A DNA stretch of 64,000 nt from Chamaecrista fasciculata (GCA_003254925.1 QANZ01020782.1:23434-87433), one strand, 5' to 3'; counted from the first letter of the stretch, positions 47,035 through 59,520 are shown. Notes: generated by a model not told the origin, from the sequence alone. Made by a program: numbers and translations.

Positions 47035-50000
47035 TTATCTTAAGTCTCTTAAACACACAGAATTAAGGATACCAAATACCAGAATTGCCACTAGAGGTAG
47101 CTCAAGATTGACAGAGTATCTCCTGGCTGCGGAAGTGGAGCTTACGGGTGAATTTGAGTTATTCAAGTTTGCCGAACCCGAACCAGGCTGTGGTATTGCC
47201 GGGGGAAGTGGTGGATCAACAATGTTTTCAATTTGCAACGGTGGAAATGGTGCTTCTGCTGGTGGCCTCACTTCAGGATCAAGGGAACTGATAAGCTCAC
47301 CAGGTTTGATTGAAGTGAAGGAAAAAGCAGTTGGTGGAAGGTTAGAATCGCTACATGGGCTTCCTGCAAGTTGAGACAAGGGCAGTATGTGAACTTGAAC
47401 AACTTGAGATAATTTTCAGTTGTTGGGACTAACCAAGGAAAGCTAAAAGAGATTGGACTTGGTCAAATAGTTATTTTAGTTCTCAAGAGACAAGTTTAAA
47501 ATTGTTCTTTTAGTTTTATATTATTTGTAATATGAATTGTTGAGATTGATTATTTCTTGTGTAATAATAATTGAATTGGTAAAGAAAGAATAGTTTCCAT
47601 TCTTTGAAATAATAACCAATAAAAAAATTATCATCAATTTGTGATTAAAAATTAAATTTTTCCTTTCAGAAATAACATTTTGGAGATCAAAATGAAATAA
47701 ATGTGAAAGCTTGAGAGCCAAATTAGAATAAAGAAAAGTTTTAGGATTAAAATGGAATATATCCCATAAACAGAGGACCAAAATGAAGTTTTAACAGATT
47801 GGAGTTACTTACTTGTATACCTGCTAGCAGTAGCTGGAAACCCAGTTACGATTCCATCAACCTGAGCAGTTTGAAGTAAAGTTGCAATCTCCACATAAGG
47901 ATCTGCTAAATAATCAAACGCAAGGGCAATGAACTCATTCTTCAGAAGATGAGTGAAAACTGTGAGGTTTGCATCTTTCATCTCTTTAACTACATTCGTC
48001 ATTCCTGTAGTGAAGTATTCGGATGCCTTAATGACTGTGCCTTTTGGAAGGTTTACTGCATCTGCATACTTCTTGATTTCCTCTACTGACTGTTTTGGTG
48101 CATCTCCTATCTTCTCTTCTATTAGGAGAACTCTTTTGTAAGATGGTGTATCAACAAACTTGGATAGTACTGATGTGTCATCAGATTGTATTAGAACATC
48201 TTGTGTGGATTTCTTGTCAAAAGTTGCATTGCTTAAGGCAGTGCTAACAGTACCTACTATGTCAATGCCCTTCTTTGATGCAAGGTAGGCTGCATTCTGT
48301 GAAACCAATAAAGATATTTACTTAGTGTAGATGTTGAGAAAATTTCCTGTTTGGTCCCTAGCTTTACATTGAGTCAAGGTGAATAGTTGACAATTGAAAT
48401 ATTTCAATGACCAAATTGTGTATTTCGATTATTCCAAGACTAATTAGTTGATTGGTGTAATTTAAGGAACAAGTAGTAGGTTTTCTTGTAGATGTTTGTG
48501 AAGGAAAATCATTAGAGGGGGAGTTGGGAAGTTTCACTAACCTGTATATTTATCAATATGCCTGTAACTGCCTTTGCCTTGGCCAACTCCAGAAATTCAG
48601 GGAGGGTAACAAATTTACCACTGTTTTTGTTTGCTGGGTTTCTAGGAAATTCATTGCCACTGTTTGGGCTAACATCGCTAATAATCTGAGCTGAAACAAG
48701 AAAATTATAGTGTTAAGTGTTGTTTATATCTTCTGACCCCATGGTTAGATCTGCATCTGAACTTCTTCAAATTTTTATGAGGCCATTACGTTTTAAGGTC
48801 TGAATTTCTTCCCATGTGAGGTCGAAGGAAAAAATTCCCCTTTGTTGTTGAATTTCAGGTACGGTGGAAGATCGAGCTACGAATTTAGTTAATGCAGTGG
48901 TAGAGGTCGATATGTCTGCGGTTCCAGAGCAGAAGGCAACTTTGTCTTTTGTCATTTGAACTGCACAATCTATAATGTCAGCCCCATCGTTTATTGCTTG
49001 CTCATACGCAAGATCAGTGCTACCGGGATAATCGCCACTCGCTCCATTGTAGGCTATGATCAAAGCTTGTCCTGCAAAGCAAATGATCAGTAAGAGATTT
49101 TGGCTTGTTGTTGCTGAGGCTTCATGATTTAGATCGTCTCCAGATTAGTTAATACCTTTTTTTGGCTTGGTGTTATTCTGTGCCAGACATGCTGCAAAAG
49201 TAAATTTATGTGAACTAATAAACTTGATCTCAATTGACTGTAAAACTAAAAGATTGAATGTTTGTGATCATACCTATGGCTTCTGATGCTGTGTTAGAGA
49301 AATCAGTGACAAAACCATCAACAGAATCGGCATGATCTAAAAATTGCAGATACTCAGCAGCGGAATCGTAGCTATAGTTATAACTTCCAACAAAATCATT
49401 GGCAAAACCAGAAGCATATACTTCTAGTCCTAGTTTGTGGGCATCAGCTACTAATGTTGTGGGAGGCCCCAAATATTTGTCTGGATTAACTGGCCATATG
49501 TAGTCTTTTGGAACCATTATCCCCGATGCGAATGACTTGACTGTCACAAGATCCTTTACTATGGAACCAAATGTCTGGTTGGTTGTGGGTTCAACTTCTT
49601 TAGGGTCAAGAAGCTGGAAGATGACTTTAGTTGCCGCCTTGTTCACTCTGCGGTTGATGCTCTTCAAGAAAGCTATCTCTGGAGATGAAATGAAGTCTAT
49701 GCGAGAAACTCTTGTTGTTCTTTGAATAAAATCTTGCACCTTTATACCATGCTGGGTGTAGAATGCTTCACTCTGTAACCAGAAAGATGAATTATAGCAT
49801 TAAACAGAATGTTAACAGAAGATGACTTGCTGTGCTTGAAGATTTTCTATGGAGAATAAAGTGAGAGAACCTGGATATTCAACCAGATCTTTGGGGGTTT
49901 AGTTTCTATTAATTCAACAAGAGCAGCAATTGCGTACTGGCCATCATACACACTGGGTCGAGAATATAAAGGCTGATTCACTGTTGAAGGCGTAGCAACG

Positions 50001-50834
50001 AGCTAATTGTCACTTTCACAACCACAGATTAGTTCATTCAAAAAGAAAAATAATAAAAGCTTGGTATCAGTTTTATTGCAAATCATGAAAATATGTGCTT
50101 GAGAGTATTTTTTACCTGCACAAGAAATCCCAACTTTGACCTCTTTTGTTCAGTACTTTCAGAGTAATATGAAATTTCTGTTTGTTATCTCCAAATTTCA
50201 GTGTTTGTTCAGTACTTTGAGTTTTTATTTTGTTGTCAGGAATTTGATCACAACTCCTATGTTTCTTCTATTTCTACTTCTAGCAATATGAAAATTAAGC
50301 TGTATAGCAGACTCACCTTGCACATTTTTAGCTATCTGTTTGTCAGTGTAATCCACAGAAAACCATCCAGTCACACTCTTGCCGTTAACCGTGTAGGTTT
50401 TCTGACCTTTAGGATCGAATAGTGCTATGTTTGTTGAATTGTCCATCCTAATATCTGTCAGACACAGACCAACCTGATCTTTTGTCATCTGAAGATTGCA
50501 CATTATTGCCAAATCTGGCAAACCTGTACTGATTGCCATTTGAATTGCAGGTTCAGAGGCTTCCGGGTAAACCCCGGTTAACCCACCACGGGCGATCACA
50601 AGCGGTTGATTCCCTGTGAGCGATTTTGATGAAGGATCACAAACAACATATGTTACCAAAATGAAAGATATTTGTTTTTCTTCAAAGGGAAGCTGTCTGA
50701 GAAACCAAAATCCTATTATTACCATTTAATGTTGACCATTTCTGTGCTGGTGCTGCAGGAGTTTGTGGATTTACACGTTTCCTGGCTGCTGATGTGTGGA
50801 TGAACAAGGAAACAAACAGCAATCTTATGATCAT
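47035..50834 (-). CDS. GDPDL (SHV3-like) glycerophosphodiester phosphodiesterase-like protein, copy 1
   Basis: GDPDL proteins are GPI-anchored cell-surface proteins with two tandem glycerophosphodiesterase-like domains, needed for cell-wall organisation and root-hair growth. Nine minus-strand exons keep phase: 50834-50723, 50613-50317, 49980-49871, 49772-49274, 49191-49156, 49071-48790, 48690-48542, 48296-47813 and 47363-47035, giving 765 residues, the normal family length. A signal peptide starts MIIRLLFVSLFIH. Domain 1 begins at about residue 38 (GNQPLVIARGG) and domain 2 at about 352 (GQALIIAYNGASGDYPG). Exon 9 gives the Pro-rich VRPPAEAPFPPLQIENIVDP block and a hydrophobic tail (LELPLVAILVFGIL) fitting a GPI signal. 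The usual SHNGASG of domain 2 reads AYNGASG here. Its tandem neighbour lies upstream on the same strand. Introns are small, and intron 7 holds a MITE. Confidence 0.9.
48336..48487. mobile_element. 152-bp Mutator-type MITE in GDPDL copy 1 intron 7
   Basis: The ends gagaaaatttcctgtttggt and (reverse complement) agaaaacctactacttgttc are inverted copies. The 9-bp flank gtagatgtt is repeated exactly at 48327-48335 and 48488-48496. The sequence shares words with the element at 60464 (tagttgacaattgaaatatt), so both belong to one family. Confidence 0.8.
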
Positions 50835-51061
50835 ATTGTTCTCCTGTTACAGTTTGAAATCCAGGTCAGTTAGACTAAACAAATGAGAATATGAAGGAAA
50901 TATCTAGATGTTTAGAAAGAAAAAGTAAATTCCTAGGTGCATATATACCAATGCTTTTAACGTTGGTTTTTGCATTAAATTCCTAGGTGCCGTTTTCAGT
51001 TGCTGCGTTTATGTTTTTCAAAGAAATTTCTGTTTGGTTTTTGGGTTAGTATTATAGAATT

Positions 51062-51601
51062 GGTTGAATGTTCATTTTGGCCTATTATCTTTGCCTCAAA
51101 GTTCATTTTGGTCCATATCTTTCAAAAAGTTCAGATTGGTCTATTATTTATGCAACTTTAGTTCAAAATAGTCCTGTTGTAAGTTGTTTCGTCTCTTCTT
51201 TTGGTTTTTTATTATGTGGCACCTAACCTGAATTTTCTCTCTCCCTCATACACGTCCCTTTCCCTCCCATATGTGGTATTTTTGAATAACATAAACTTTG
51301 TTTTGGAGATTTGGATTTGAAAACTTTATTATGATCAAATATACTACTGTTTACCCTGTTATTTTCTGAAGAAATAACATGTTATTCAAAAATGCCACGC
51401 AGGACATGGAAAGGGACAAGTAGGAGAGAGAGAGAAAGAGAAGCCAGATCAGGTATCAAAAATGGAGAAAAGAGATAGAACTAGTGTTAGGACCTTTTGA
51501 ACCAAGTTGCATAGATAATGGAACAATTTGAACTTTCTGAAAGATAATGGACCAAAATAAACTTTGAAGCAAAGATAATGAACCAAAATGAGCATTTCAC
51601 C
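51062..51601. mobile_element. 540-bp palindromic MITE
   Basis: The left arm (gttcattttggcctattatc, then tttgcctcaaagttcatttt) pairs with the right arm (aaaataaactttgaagcaaa, then ataatgaaccaaaatg). Further in, ttgaataacataaac pairs with the right-arm word taacatgttattcaa only in part. No clean target duplication is seen. It lies upstream of GDPDL copy 1. Confidence 0.65.
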
Positions 51602-51990
51602 TATTGGTTTCATGGTGGAATAATACCATGTCTCTCCTGAAATTGCGTTTCAGAACCTCGTAACTTTTAATCAGAATGTTGAAATCCATTGAAGAATCGA
51701 TGTAAAGTCATTCATACATAAAACCAACCCAGAAATCCATACTCATCCTGCTCTAGTTGTTGAAAAATCAAACATTCTCTAAAGGAAGATCAGAGAACTT
51801 GGTGAAGAATTTTAATGTAGTTGACTACGTAACTCCCAAATTGGATATATTGTCTTTACTTCCACACAATTAAAGCATAAATATAGCTTGCCAGGATTTC
51901 CTCTCATTTTATTTCCACTGTCTTTTTGGGTCTTTCACTTTAATTAATTTCTATTTTGGGTTAGATTGTTTATTTCGTGAATGAAACTCG

Positions 51991-52481
51991 TTTTTTTTTT
52001 CTTGGCCAAAGATACTTCATTAAAACAAAAGGGCAAAGCCCAAACAAACAAACACAGCCCAAAAGCGAAAACAACACACCAACAGAAAGAAACAACAGCA
52101 CAAAACAAAAAACCAGACACAAAACTTGAAGCAAAAGAAGCATCCACGTTAAGAATAATAGCCAACGAAGATGGGGGTAATGAAACCCAACCAATAGGGC
52201 ATATCTTCAAAGCGACATGCCTAGCTACCCAGTCAGCAGCTTGGTTCCCAAGAGGTGGAGTAAACACCAAAGAACACCCAGGCAAAGTAAAAAACAAAAC
52301 AAAGCTGCCACATCCTCAACAATTGCACCAACTTGATCCTGGCAATCTGATTCAATAATGACATTACTGAGGTTTCGCACTGCAATAATCTCACAAGCTT
52401 TCTTAAGGGCTAAAGCTTCTGTGACAAATGAGGAATGAGCATCAACAGAGGCAGCAAAACCATCACATACCAGACCTTCAG
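51991..52481 (-). mobile_element. 5'-truncated LINE (RNase H end) insertion
   Basis: On the minus strand the sequence encodes part of an RNase H-like domain typical of plant LINE polyproteins: FVTEALALKKACEIIAV, then NVIIESDC with the catalytic ESD motif. After a frameshift near 52300 it reads PLGNQAADWVARHVAL. It ends in a run of ten A (minus strand; T run at 51991-52000). An 11-bp repeat, atgaaactcgt (51981-51991 and 52482-52492), flanks it; its last T overlaps the poly(A) run. A poly(A) tail, target duplication and 5' truncation are the hallmarks of LINE retrotransposition. It is inactive. Confidence 0.85.
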
Positions 52482-52492
52482 ATGAAACTCGT

Positions 52493-53969
52493 GTTTTTGA
52501 TTATGCAGGAATTAGTGCTATCGGACGTTTTGATTTATTGTAAATAGATAATCTCATTCAAACAATTTAGACGAAGAGTAATCTCATTCAAACTGAGAAC
52601 GAATAGTCAAAACCATCTAAACAACATAGATTTTAGAGATAAAATTTTAATCCTCTCTTTTAGAGCGTAGCTAAAAATGGGCAAGAGGGTGGCAAATTTT
52701 TTATAAGAAAAAAATTATATATATTAAATAAAAATATATAATTATTAATTTATAAATACAAAATAAAAATATCAATGTTTTTATTCTTATTAATTAATTT
52801 ATATTTTTTTTGTTGCATTTTTTGTAGGTTGTAGATTTGAGCCTCTATAACTTATGGTGCTAGATCTTTTGGTCAGGTTGCGAAATTAGTTTTATGTTTT
52901 TACAACAAGTTTTACAGTTAATTTCACCTGACCTAAAGATATGAGATTAATTATGCACCCGTCTCAAAGATATATGAACTAATTTTGTAACCTAATCAAA
53001 ATATATGAGATCGATTTTGCAACTTAATCCAAAAATATGAGATCTAAAGTATAACAAAAAAAAGTTATAAAACCAAATTGAGACATGAGAAAAATTATAA
53101 GACTAAAAACACATTTTAGCCAAAATTGTGATATAATTGCTCTCATAATTCCGACTCGGGTGGAATGTAGGACAAAAGTCTCCCCAAGAGTGCTTTTTCA
53201 TGAACCTTGAGGTTCAAACAACCACTTGGATTTAATGTAATGTAATTGTTGTTATTGTTGGCTTGGATTTAATTTCCTGTTGTGGTTGAATTAAATAGAA
53301 TTGTTGTTCCATATTGTGTTTAGTGTTACTAACTGTTGTATTGAATTGTAATGGTTGTAATAGAAATGATTGTAATGACTAATGAGTCCAACAACTAAGG
53401 ACTATTTGCAGAATAGCATTCTGAACATTAAGAAAACTTTGAAACACGACATGATAGTTCTAGGACCAAATTGGAACTTTATAAATAGTTCTATATATGA
53501 CCAAGAAGGAGCTTTTTAGGACCATAACGAAACATTTTAGATAGTTATAAGACCAAGGTGGAACGATTACAATAGTTCGACCAATATAGAACAAAATATA
53601 CAACCATTTAATTCATAAGTTACCTTCTTAAAATATACAAAACTATTATATATATATATATACTTGAAATCTGATGCATAAACAATCAAATAACTTTATC
53701 TAGGGATAACAACATTTGAACAATAGCCAAGGATATTTTAGTATCATTCTATCATCAGTTTCAACTTTCATCTACAAAAGAAAGAGAAAGGGACCAACTC
53801 TATTTGACACATCAGTACTACTAACGGTGAAACCCTAATGACTTGAGCTTGAGTAAGGATAGAACAAAAGTGATAGTTTGAGGATCAATTTTGAAAAAAA
53901 ATAGTTTAAGGATCAAAAGTGCTAATTTGAGGACCAAACTGACTATTTGACTTTTTACAATAAAAAAAT
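52493..53969. other. AT-rich spacer between the GDPDL genes
   Basis: No gene is recognised. At about 52940-53050 imperfect 38-40-bp repeats contain 'aaatatatgagatcgatttt' and 'aacttaatccaaaa'. At about 53450-53600 degenerate MITE-like words (gaccaaattggaac, gaccaaggtggaac) occur. Confidence 0.5.
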
Positions 53970-54178
53970 GGGTAAATTGCAATTTGGTACCCTGTGGTTA
54001 GGGGCAGTTCCCCTTTGGTACCCTGAAAGAAAAATTTTTGCATTGTGGTACCCCGTGGTTTGCTCCGTTAGCGATTTGGTACCCTGAGGTTTTTTTCTGT
54101 TAGGATTTAACGGCAAATGTTAGTTAAAATGTCAAAAATCTCCCAAAAAGTCTTCTCTTATGCGTTTAAGTCCTTTCC
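53970..54178. mobile_element. half of a GGGTAAATT-family element ending at a single N
   Basis: This begins gggtaaattgcaatttggta and matches the left arm of the gene-capturing element at 3141 through 'tcttatgcgtttaagtcctt'. It stops at the single N at 54179, and the mirror half is absent. Confidence 0.75.
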
Positions 54179-54668
54179 NTTTTTTTTTCTGAATTGAATA
54201 CAAAATTGATAATTAATATAAAGTTTGAGGAATAAACGAATATTCTTACCTTCTAAATATCAAAACAAAAAATATCAAGTCAAATACAACAAAATTGTTC
54301 CAATTATTATTATTATTATTATTATTATTTTATTTTACTGGTTCATATCACCATCTAAGTATGAAATATTGAAAATCCCTTCACCAATTCATCTCCACTG
54401 TATCATCATCATACATATCACATGCAATCCAGAGAAAAGCATGGTAACGAGCTGCGTTCAAATTTCAGCTTCCGTTTCCACAGCTTCACTCACTACCGAC
54501 GGACGACGCTTCGAGACGAAGAAGAAGAAGAAGAAGAACTGTTTGCAAATTGACTTGTCTACTTTTACTGATTTTAGCCGTTTAACATTCCACACATGCT
54601 GTGGTAATCGGCTTTTCTAGGGTTCTAACATTAGCCGTTGCGTCTACTTTCCTTCGTTCTTTTTTTCG

Positions 54669-57600
54669 TCACAGTTCAGTAGGTTTGGAAGATTGGGAAG
54701 CGGATTTAGCAGCACGGGAAACAGAATTTGCAGCTTGGGAAACGGAGTTAGCAGCACGGGAAACGGGTCTGGCAGCACGTGGAGCGGCTCTGTTAGCTTG
54801 AACAGAGGGTTTACGAACCGTTTCCTGGCTTACTTTTTGCGGCGGTGGATTTTCTGGTTGAAGCATACTTATCATTTCACCCGGTTTAATAGGATGGATG
54901 GCGTATGCGTCTTTCGGAGCTTGCGGATCGCTACATTTGCTTCCTGCATTTTAGTCAAGGCAAAGGTATCATCAGCTTTTGATTGTTTGCTTGTGAAAAA
55001 TTTGTAGACTTTGCTGTTTTGACGTTTATTTAGTTTTGCTTAATTTTTAATTTGATGCTAATACTTTATGAACAATAAACTCATGAAGGCTCAAACATAT
55101 AGACAATCAAGTTTACAAGATTTAACAACTTATGGTGATTTAGCAGTAGAGACTTAAAGATTTCAGAATATTGAAGAGTTAATTATAAACTTTTAAAGTG
55201 TAGGGAATAAGTGAAAAATTAAATGAAACTATAGGGATCAAGAGAGTGATATCATGTACCCTATTTATTTGCTCTGAGCAATGAGGAAAACCCAAAGAGA
55301 TTAGGAAATGCTTACTCAGATATCGATTGGCAGTGGCTGGAAACGCGGTTACAATTCCATCAGCCCCGATATGCTGGACGTAAGTAGCAATCTCCAAATA
55401 AGGATCTGCTAAATAATCAAATGCCAGGGAGACGAATTCATTCTTCAGAAGATGGACAAATACAAGAAGGTTTGCTTTCTTCATATCCTGAACAATATTT
55501 GTCATTCCTTTGGTGAAGTAATTGGATACTTGAATAATGGAGCTTTTTGGAAGATTCACTGCATCTGCATACTTCTTGATTTCCACTGCTGAAGGCTCCG
55601 GTGCATTGTCTGTATCCTGTTCCATTAGGAAAACTTTCTTGTAAGATGGAATATCCTTAAACTTGGAGAGCACTTCAGTGTCATCAGATTGGATCAGAAC
55701 TTCTGGTTTGGATTGCTTGTCAAGGGCCGCTTTGCTCAATTCAGTGCGGACAGCGTCTACAATGTCAAGACCTGTCTTTGACAGAAAGCAGGCAGCATAC
55801 TGCTAACAAACAGAGATATTTAGTAGTAGTGGATTTCTTTTTTAAGGAAAAACATTATAGGGAGTGCAACAGTTGCTTACCTTCACGTTGATCAAAATGC
55901 CAGTAACTGCCCTTGCCTTGGCCAACTCCAGAAATTCAGGGAGGGTAACAAATTTACCACTGTGTTTGTTTGCTGGGTTTCTTAGAAAGTCACGACTTCC
56001 ATTGTTGTAAGGGGAAAAGATTTGAGCTGAAATAAGAAATTTATATTACAAGTGTTGTTCAAATATTCCAATGTTGGATGTATATTTCTAAGTTCTATGA
56101 AGCATTACGTTTCAAGCTCTGAATCTCGCTCCACGTGAGGTCAAAGGAGAAAATTCCACCATGTGATTGAATCTCAGGGACTTTGGTAATTCGAGACACA
56201 AATTTCGTCATTGAAGTAGTAGCTACATTCAGGTCAGCATGAGTAGAGCAGAAAGCAATTTTATCTTTTGTGATTTGTACTGTACAATCTATAATGTTAG
56301 CCCCATCATTTATTGCTTGGTGATATGCAAGATCAGTGCAACCTGGATAAACACCACTAGCCCCATTGTGGCTTATGATCAAAGTTTTTCCTGCAAAAGC
56401 AATTGATTTTTATGAGACATTAGCTTGTCATTGATCTTTTTTACATCTCTAATTTGGGGCTCTCAGATTTAGATCACTTCTAGAATATAATCATGGTTAC
56501 CTTTGTTCGGCATGATGGTGCTCTTTTGTGCAAAGCATGCTGCAAGAATAATAAATTTGTAAGGTCTAGGCTTGTGCTCAATATACCATATGGGCTTCTT
56601 TTGGCTGTGATATTGGGAAGGGGGTCTACTATTTGTGAAAAAGAAGCTAAGAAAGTGAAAGCTTGGAGGTTGGCCATCATACCTATGGCTTCTGATGCTG
56701 TAGGAGGGAAATCAGTTACAAATCCATCAACAGAAGGACCTTCATTCAAAAATTGCAGGTACTCCGCAACAGGATCGTAGCTGTAGTTATAACTTGTGAA
56801 GACATCATTATTAAAACCGGAGGCATATACTTCCAGTCCCAGTTGGTGTGCATCAGCAACAAGTGTTGTGGGTGGCCCCAAGTATCCGTCTGGTTTCACT
56901 GGCCATATATATTGCTTTGGAACCATTATCCCTGATGCAAATGACTTGACTGTTACAAGATCCTTTGCTATGGTGCTATATGGCTGCTTAGTGGATGGTT
57001 CAACATTTTTGTCATCTAGAAACTGAAAGATGAGTTTAGTAGTTCCCTGGTTCACTTTGCTTTTCAGACCCTTCAAGAAATTAATCTCTGGAGATGAAAT
57101 GAAGTCTACACGAGAAGCTTTCATTTTATTCAGAACATAATCTTGCATTTTGATTCCACGCTGGGCGTAGAATTCTTCATACTGCGATACATCAGTCAAT
57201 GCCCACATAAAAACTGTTAAAAGGAAAGAAGGTAAACCACCTATTTTTTTTTCTAAAGTGTATAGTTATTTTCAGTTATCTCTAAAGTCTTTTATTGTAA
57301 TTTTTATCTCTATTGTTCATAAGATGTCTCATTGTCATCCTAAGTATTAGTACCATCTGAATCAGTAATGAAAAAAGAAATCTAATTTGTCAAATATGTA
57401 ACCGAAGTGTCTTAATATTCAATTGAATTTCATGACTTGAATACAAAAGTTGGCGTATTCTGACAACAAATTACTTGTAGAAATGAAACGAATGAAATTT
57501 GAATCATCAAGATGTTTGGTCATTATCAAGTATCAACGAATTAGATTTTGTTTTATTCACTTGTTTGAATGACATTAATACATAGGACGAAATTATAGTT

Positions 57601-59520
57601 TGGTCATTATCAAGTATCAACAAATTAGATTTTGTTTTTATACACTTGTTTCAATGACATTAATACATAGGATGAAATTACAAAATTTTTAAATATGAAA
57701 ACAAAATTGGCAGCAAAAAACCTTATGATCATTTTTTTCTTAAAAAAAACAACCCTAAACTTTTGAGGACCAAAAAAGAATGTTCCAGTGCTTGAGAAAT
57801 AATCAAAATATACAGTTTCACAGAAAAGTGGATGCTGTGATGGGAAGAGAGAGAGAACCTGAATATTTAACCATAACCTTGCGGGGTTATCTTTCACTAT
57901 GTTTTCCAGAGAAGAAATAGGGTTGATGCCATCATCTATAGAGGGTCGGGAATATATAGCCTGAGTCACTGTAGAGGAAGTAGCAACAAGCAAATCGTTA
58001 CTCACAAAATCTTATAATGTCATGTTTATGCTAAAAGTTCTGTATCAATTCTTTTCATTCTATTGCTTACAACTTCATGCATCATATATGTTATTTGCGG
58101 GCTTCACATGCATAAAAGTTAATATAAATATCAATTTCTTAATTTTTATTAAAACATAATAGGTTTATTTTTATTGTATTTTACAACAATTTTAGAAAAT
58201 AGTGACAAGTACTTACATTACTTTCTACTATTTCTCATCAACTTTCATGTTTTGTATCTTATGTTATCCTAATATATGATTTTAAGAGAATGACTAAGAC
58301 ACTAAAGCCACAATGGTACAGATATTTGTAATATTATATGTAAATGAAGATGAAAAGCAATTGGCACTAGTGAAATAAAAGGAATATAGTATATATCCAA
58401 AGCATTTCAACATGGACTATGTGCATGTCAATATACCTTTCTTTTATTCTGATTAGGTGGAATTGATGAAAAAAATGTGAAGAAATTATGGTGAAGTTAT
58501 AGAGAAATATGGGAAGAACTTGTGTGGGAAGTTAATGGAGAAATCTGGAAGAAAGTTATGTGAAAGTTAATTCATTTTTTCCATATTTATATTATAAAAT
58601 TCATTAAAAAATAGTAGCAGGAGTTCTATTTTATTTTATTAGTTTTTAATTTTTAATATTTGATTTGAAAGATTTGACTGCTAGGAGTTAAAACCATGTA
58701 GTATAGTATAGATAGATCAGACATTGTTCTTTATAATGCGGTTCATTGGCCATACATAATTTTACAATCTGCAAAGCATGTATATTTGCAAAGGAACCGG
58801 TTTAGATGCTCAAATAATTTACTTAATAATGGCTTAGTCTTACTTTCTGTATGTATTATCAAACAACCATTTGACTTGATATTAAACTTTTGATCCCAAA
58901 TCCTCTGTCAGTTTTCTTCAAAGGATAGAGAGAAGACATTGATTTTGGGCTTCTTGAATGACCTAATGATAGTTTCCAACAGCACAGAGGCAATTAAAAG
59001 TAAATGAAGCTCTATTTCATACTCACAGAAGTTCATGTTGTTTTGTTCTATTTCTTCGTCAGTGTAATCCACTGTGAAGAATCCAGTTACATCCATCCCT
59101 TGAATGTTGTAGGTTTTCGCACCCGTTTTATCAGCATGTGCCATATTGGTTGCATTGTCGAGCCTGATACTCGACAAACATAAACCGGTGCCACTTTTTG
59201 TCATCTCAAGATTGCACAAGATTACCAAATCTGGCAAACTTGTAATCTTGGCCATGTCGACCGCACCTTGGGTACCTTCCGGCAGAAGTCCTGACAACCC
59301 TCCCCGTGCTATCACAATTGGTTGATTCCCTACAGGTAAGAAAGAATCACAAAGCAAATTTACCACATTGAAGTGAAGATATTTGTTGTTTCCTAGTTGT
59401 AGGAGAATAGGAATAAAATTCGCATGATTTACCTCTTAATGTTGCCCATTTCTCTGCAGGAACTAGAGAAGCTAACGATACATGGATGAACAAGGAAACA
59501 AAAAACAAGCTTCTGATCAT
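54669..59520 (-). CDS. GDPDL (SHV3-like) protein, copy 2, with an atypical C-terminus
   Basis: This is a tandem paralog of copy 1 with the same nine-exon, same-phase structure: 59520-59433, 59329-59027, 57968-57859, 57181-56683, 56539-56501, 56390-56109, 56026-55881, 55799-55316 and 54943-54669, giving 741 residues. The signal peptide starts MIRSLFFVSLFIHVSLASL. Domain 1 begins GNQPIVIARGGLSG and domain 2 GKTLIISHNGASGVYPG, with the conserved SHNGASG intact (His at about residue 354). Exon 9 is in phase with a good acceptor (aatgcag) and begins SKCSDP, like copy 1. It then lacks the PPAEAP block and has no hydrophobic GPI-anchor segment. Instead it ends in repeats such as SRAANSVSQAANSVSRAAKS. 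The protein may therefore be secreted and not membrane-anchored. An alternative last exon cannot be excluded. Intron 2 is over 1 kb. Confidence 0.85.
54681..54803. repeat. 21-bp tandem repeat within the last exon of GDPDL copy 2
   Basis: Successive 21-bp units at 54702, 54723, 54744 and 54765 have the pattern ggattTagcagcacgggaaac on the plus strand, with weaker units on both sides. They encode a seven-residue Ala/Ser-rich repeat on the minus strand. Confidence 0.85.

Noticed and set aside
46958-47374. Plus-strand frame of 138 codons
   Set aside because: It lies opposite the last exon of GDPDL copy 1, whose splice phase, PPAEAP block and hydrophobic tail are much stronger evidence. The plus frame is a shadow.
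50104-50130. A possible extra GDPDL copy 1 exon near 50120
   Set aside because: A minus-strand segment has splice-like ends, but exons 2 and 3 already join in phase without it and copy 2 has no counterpart.
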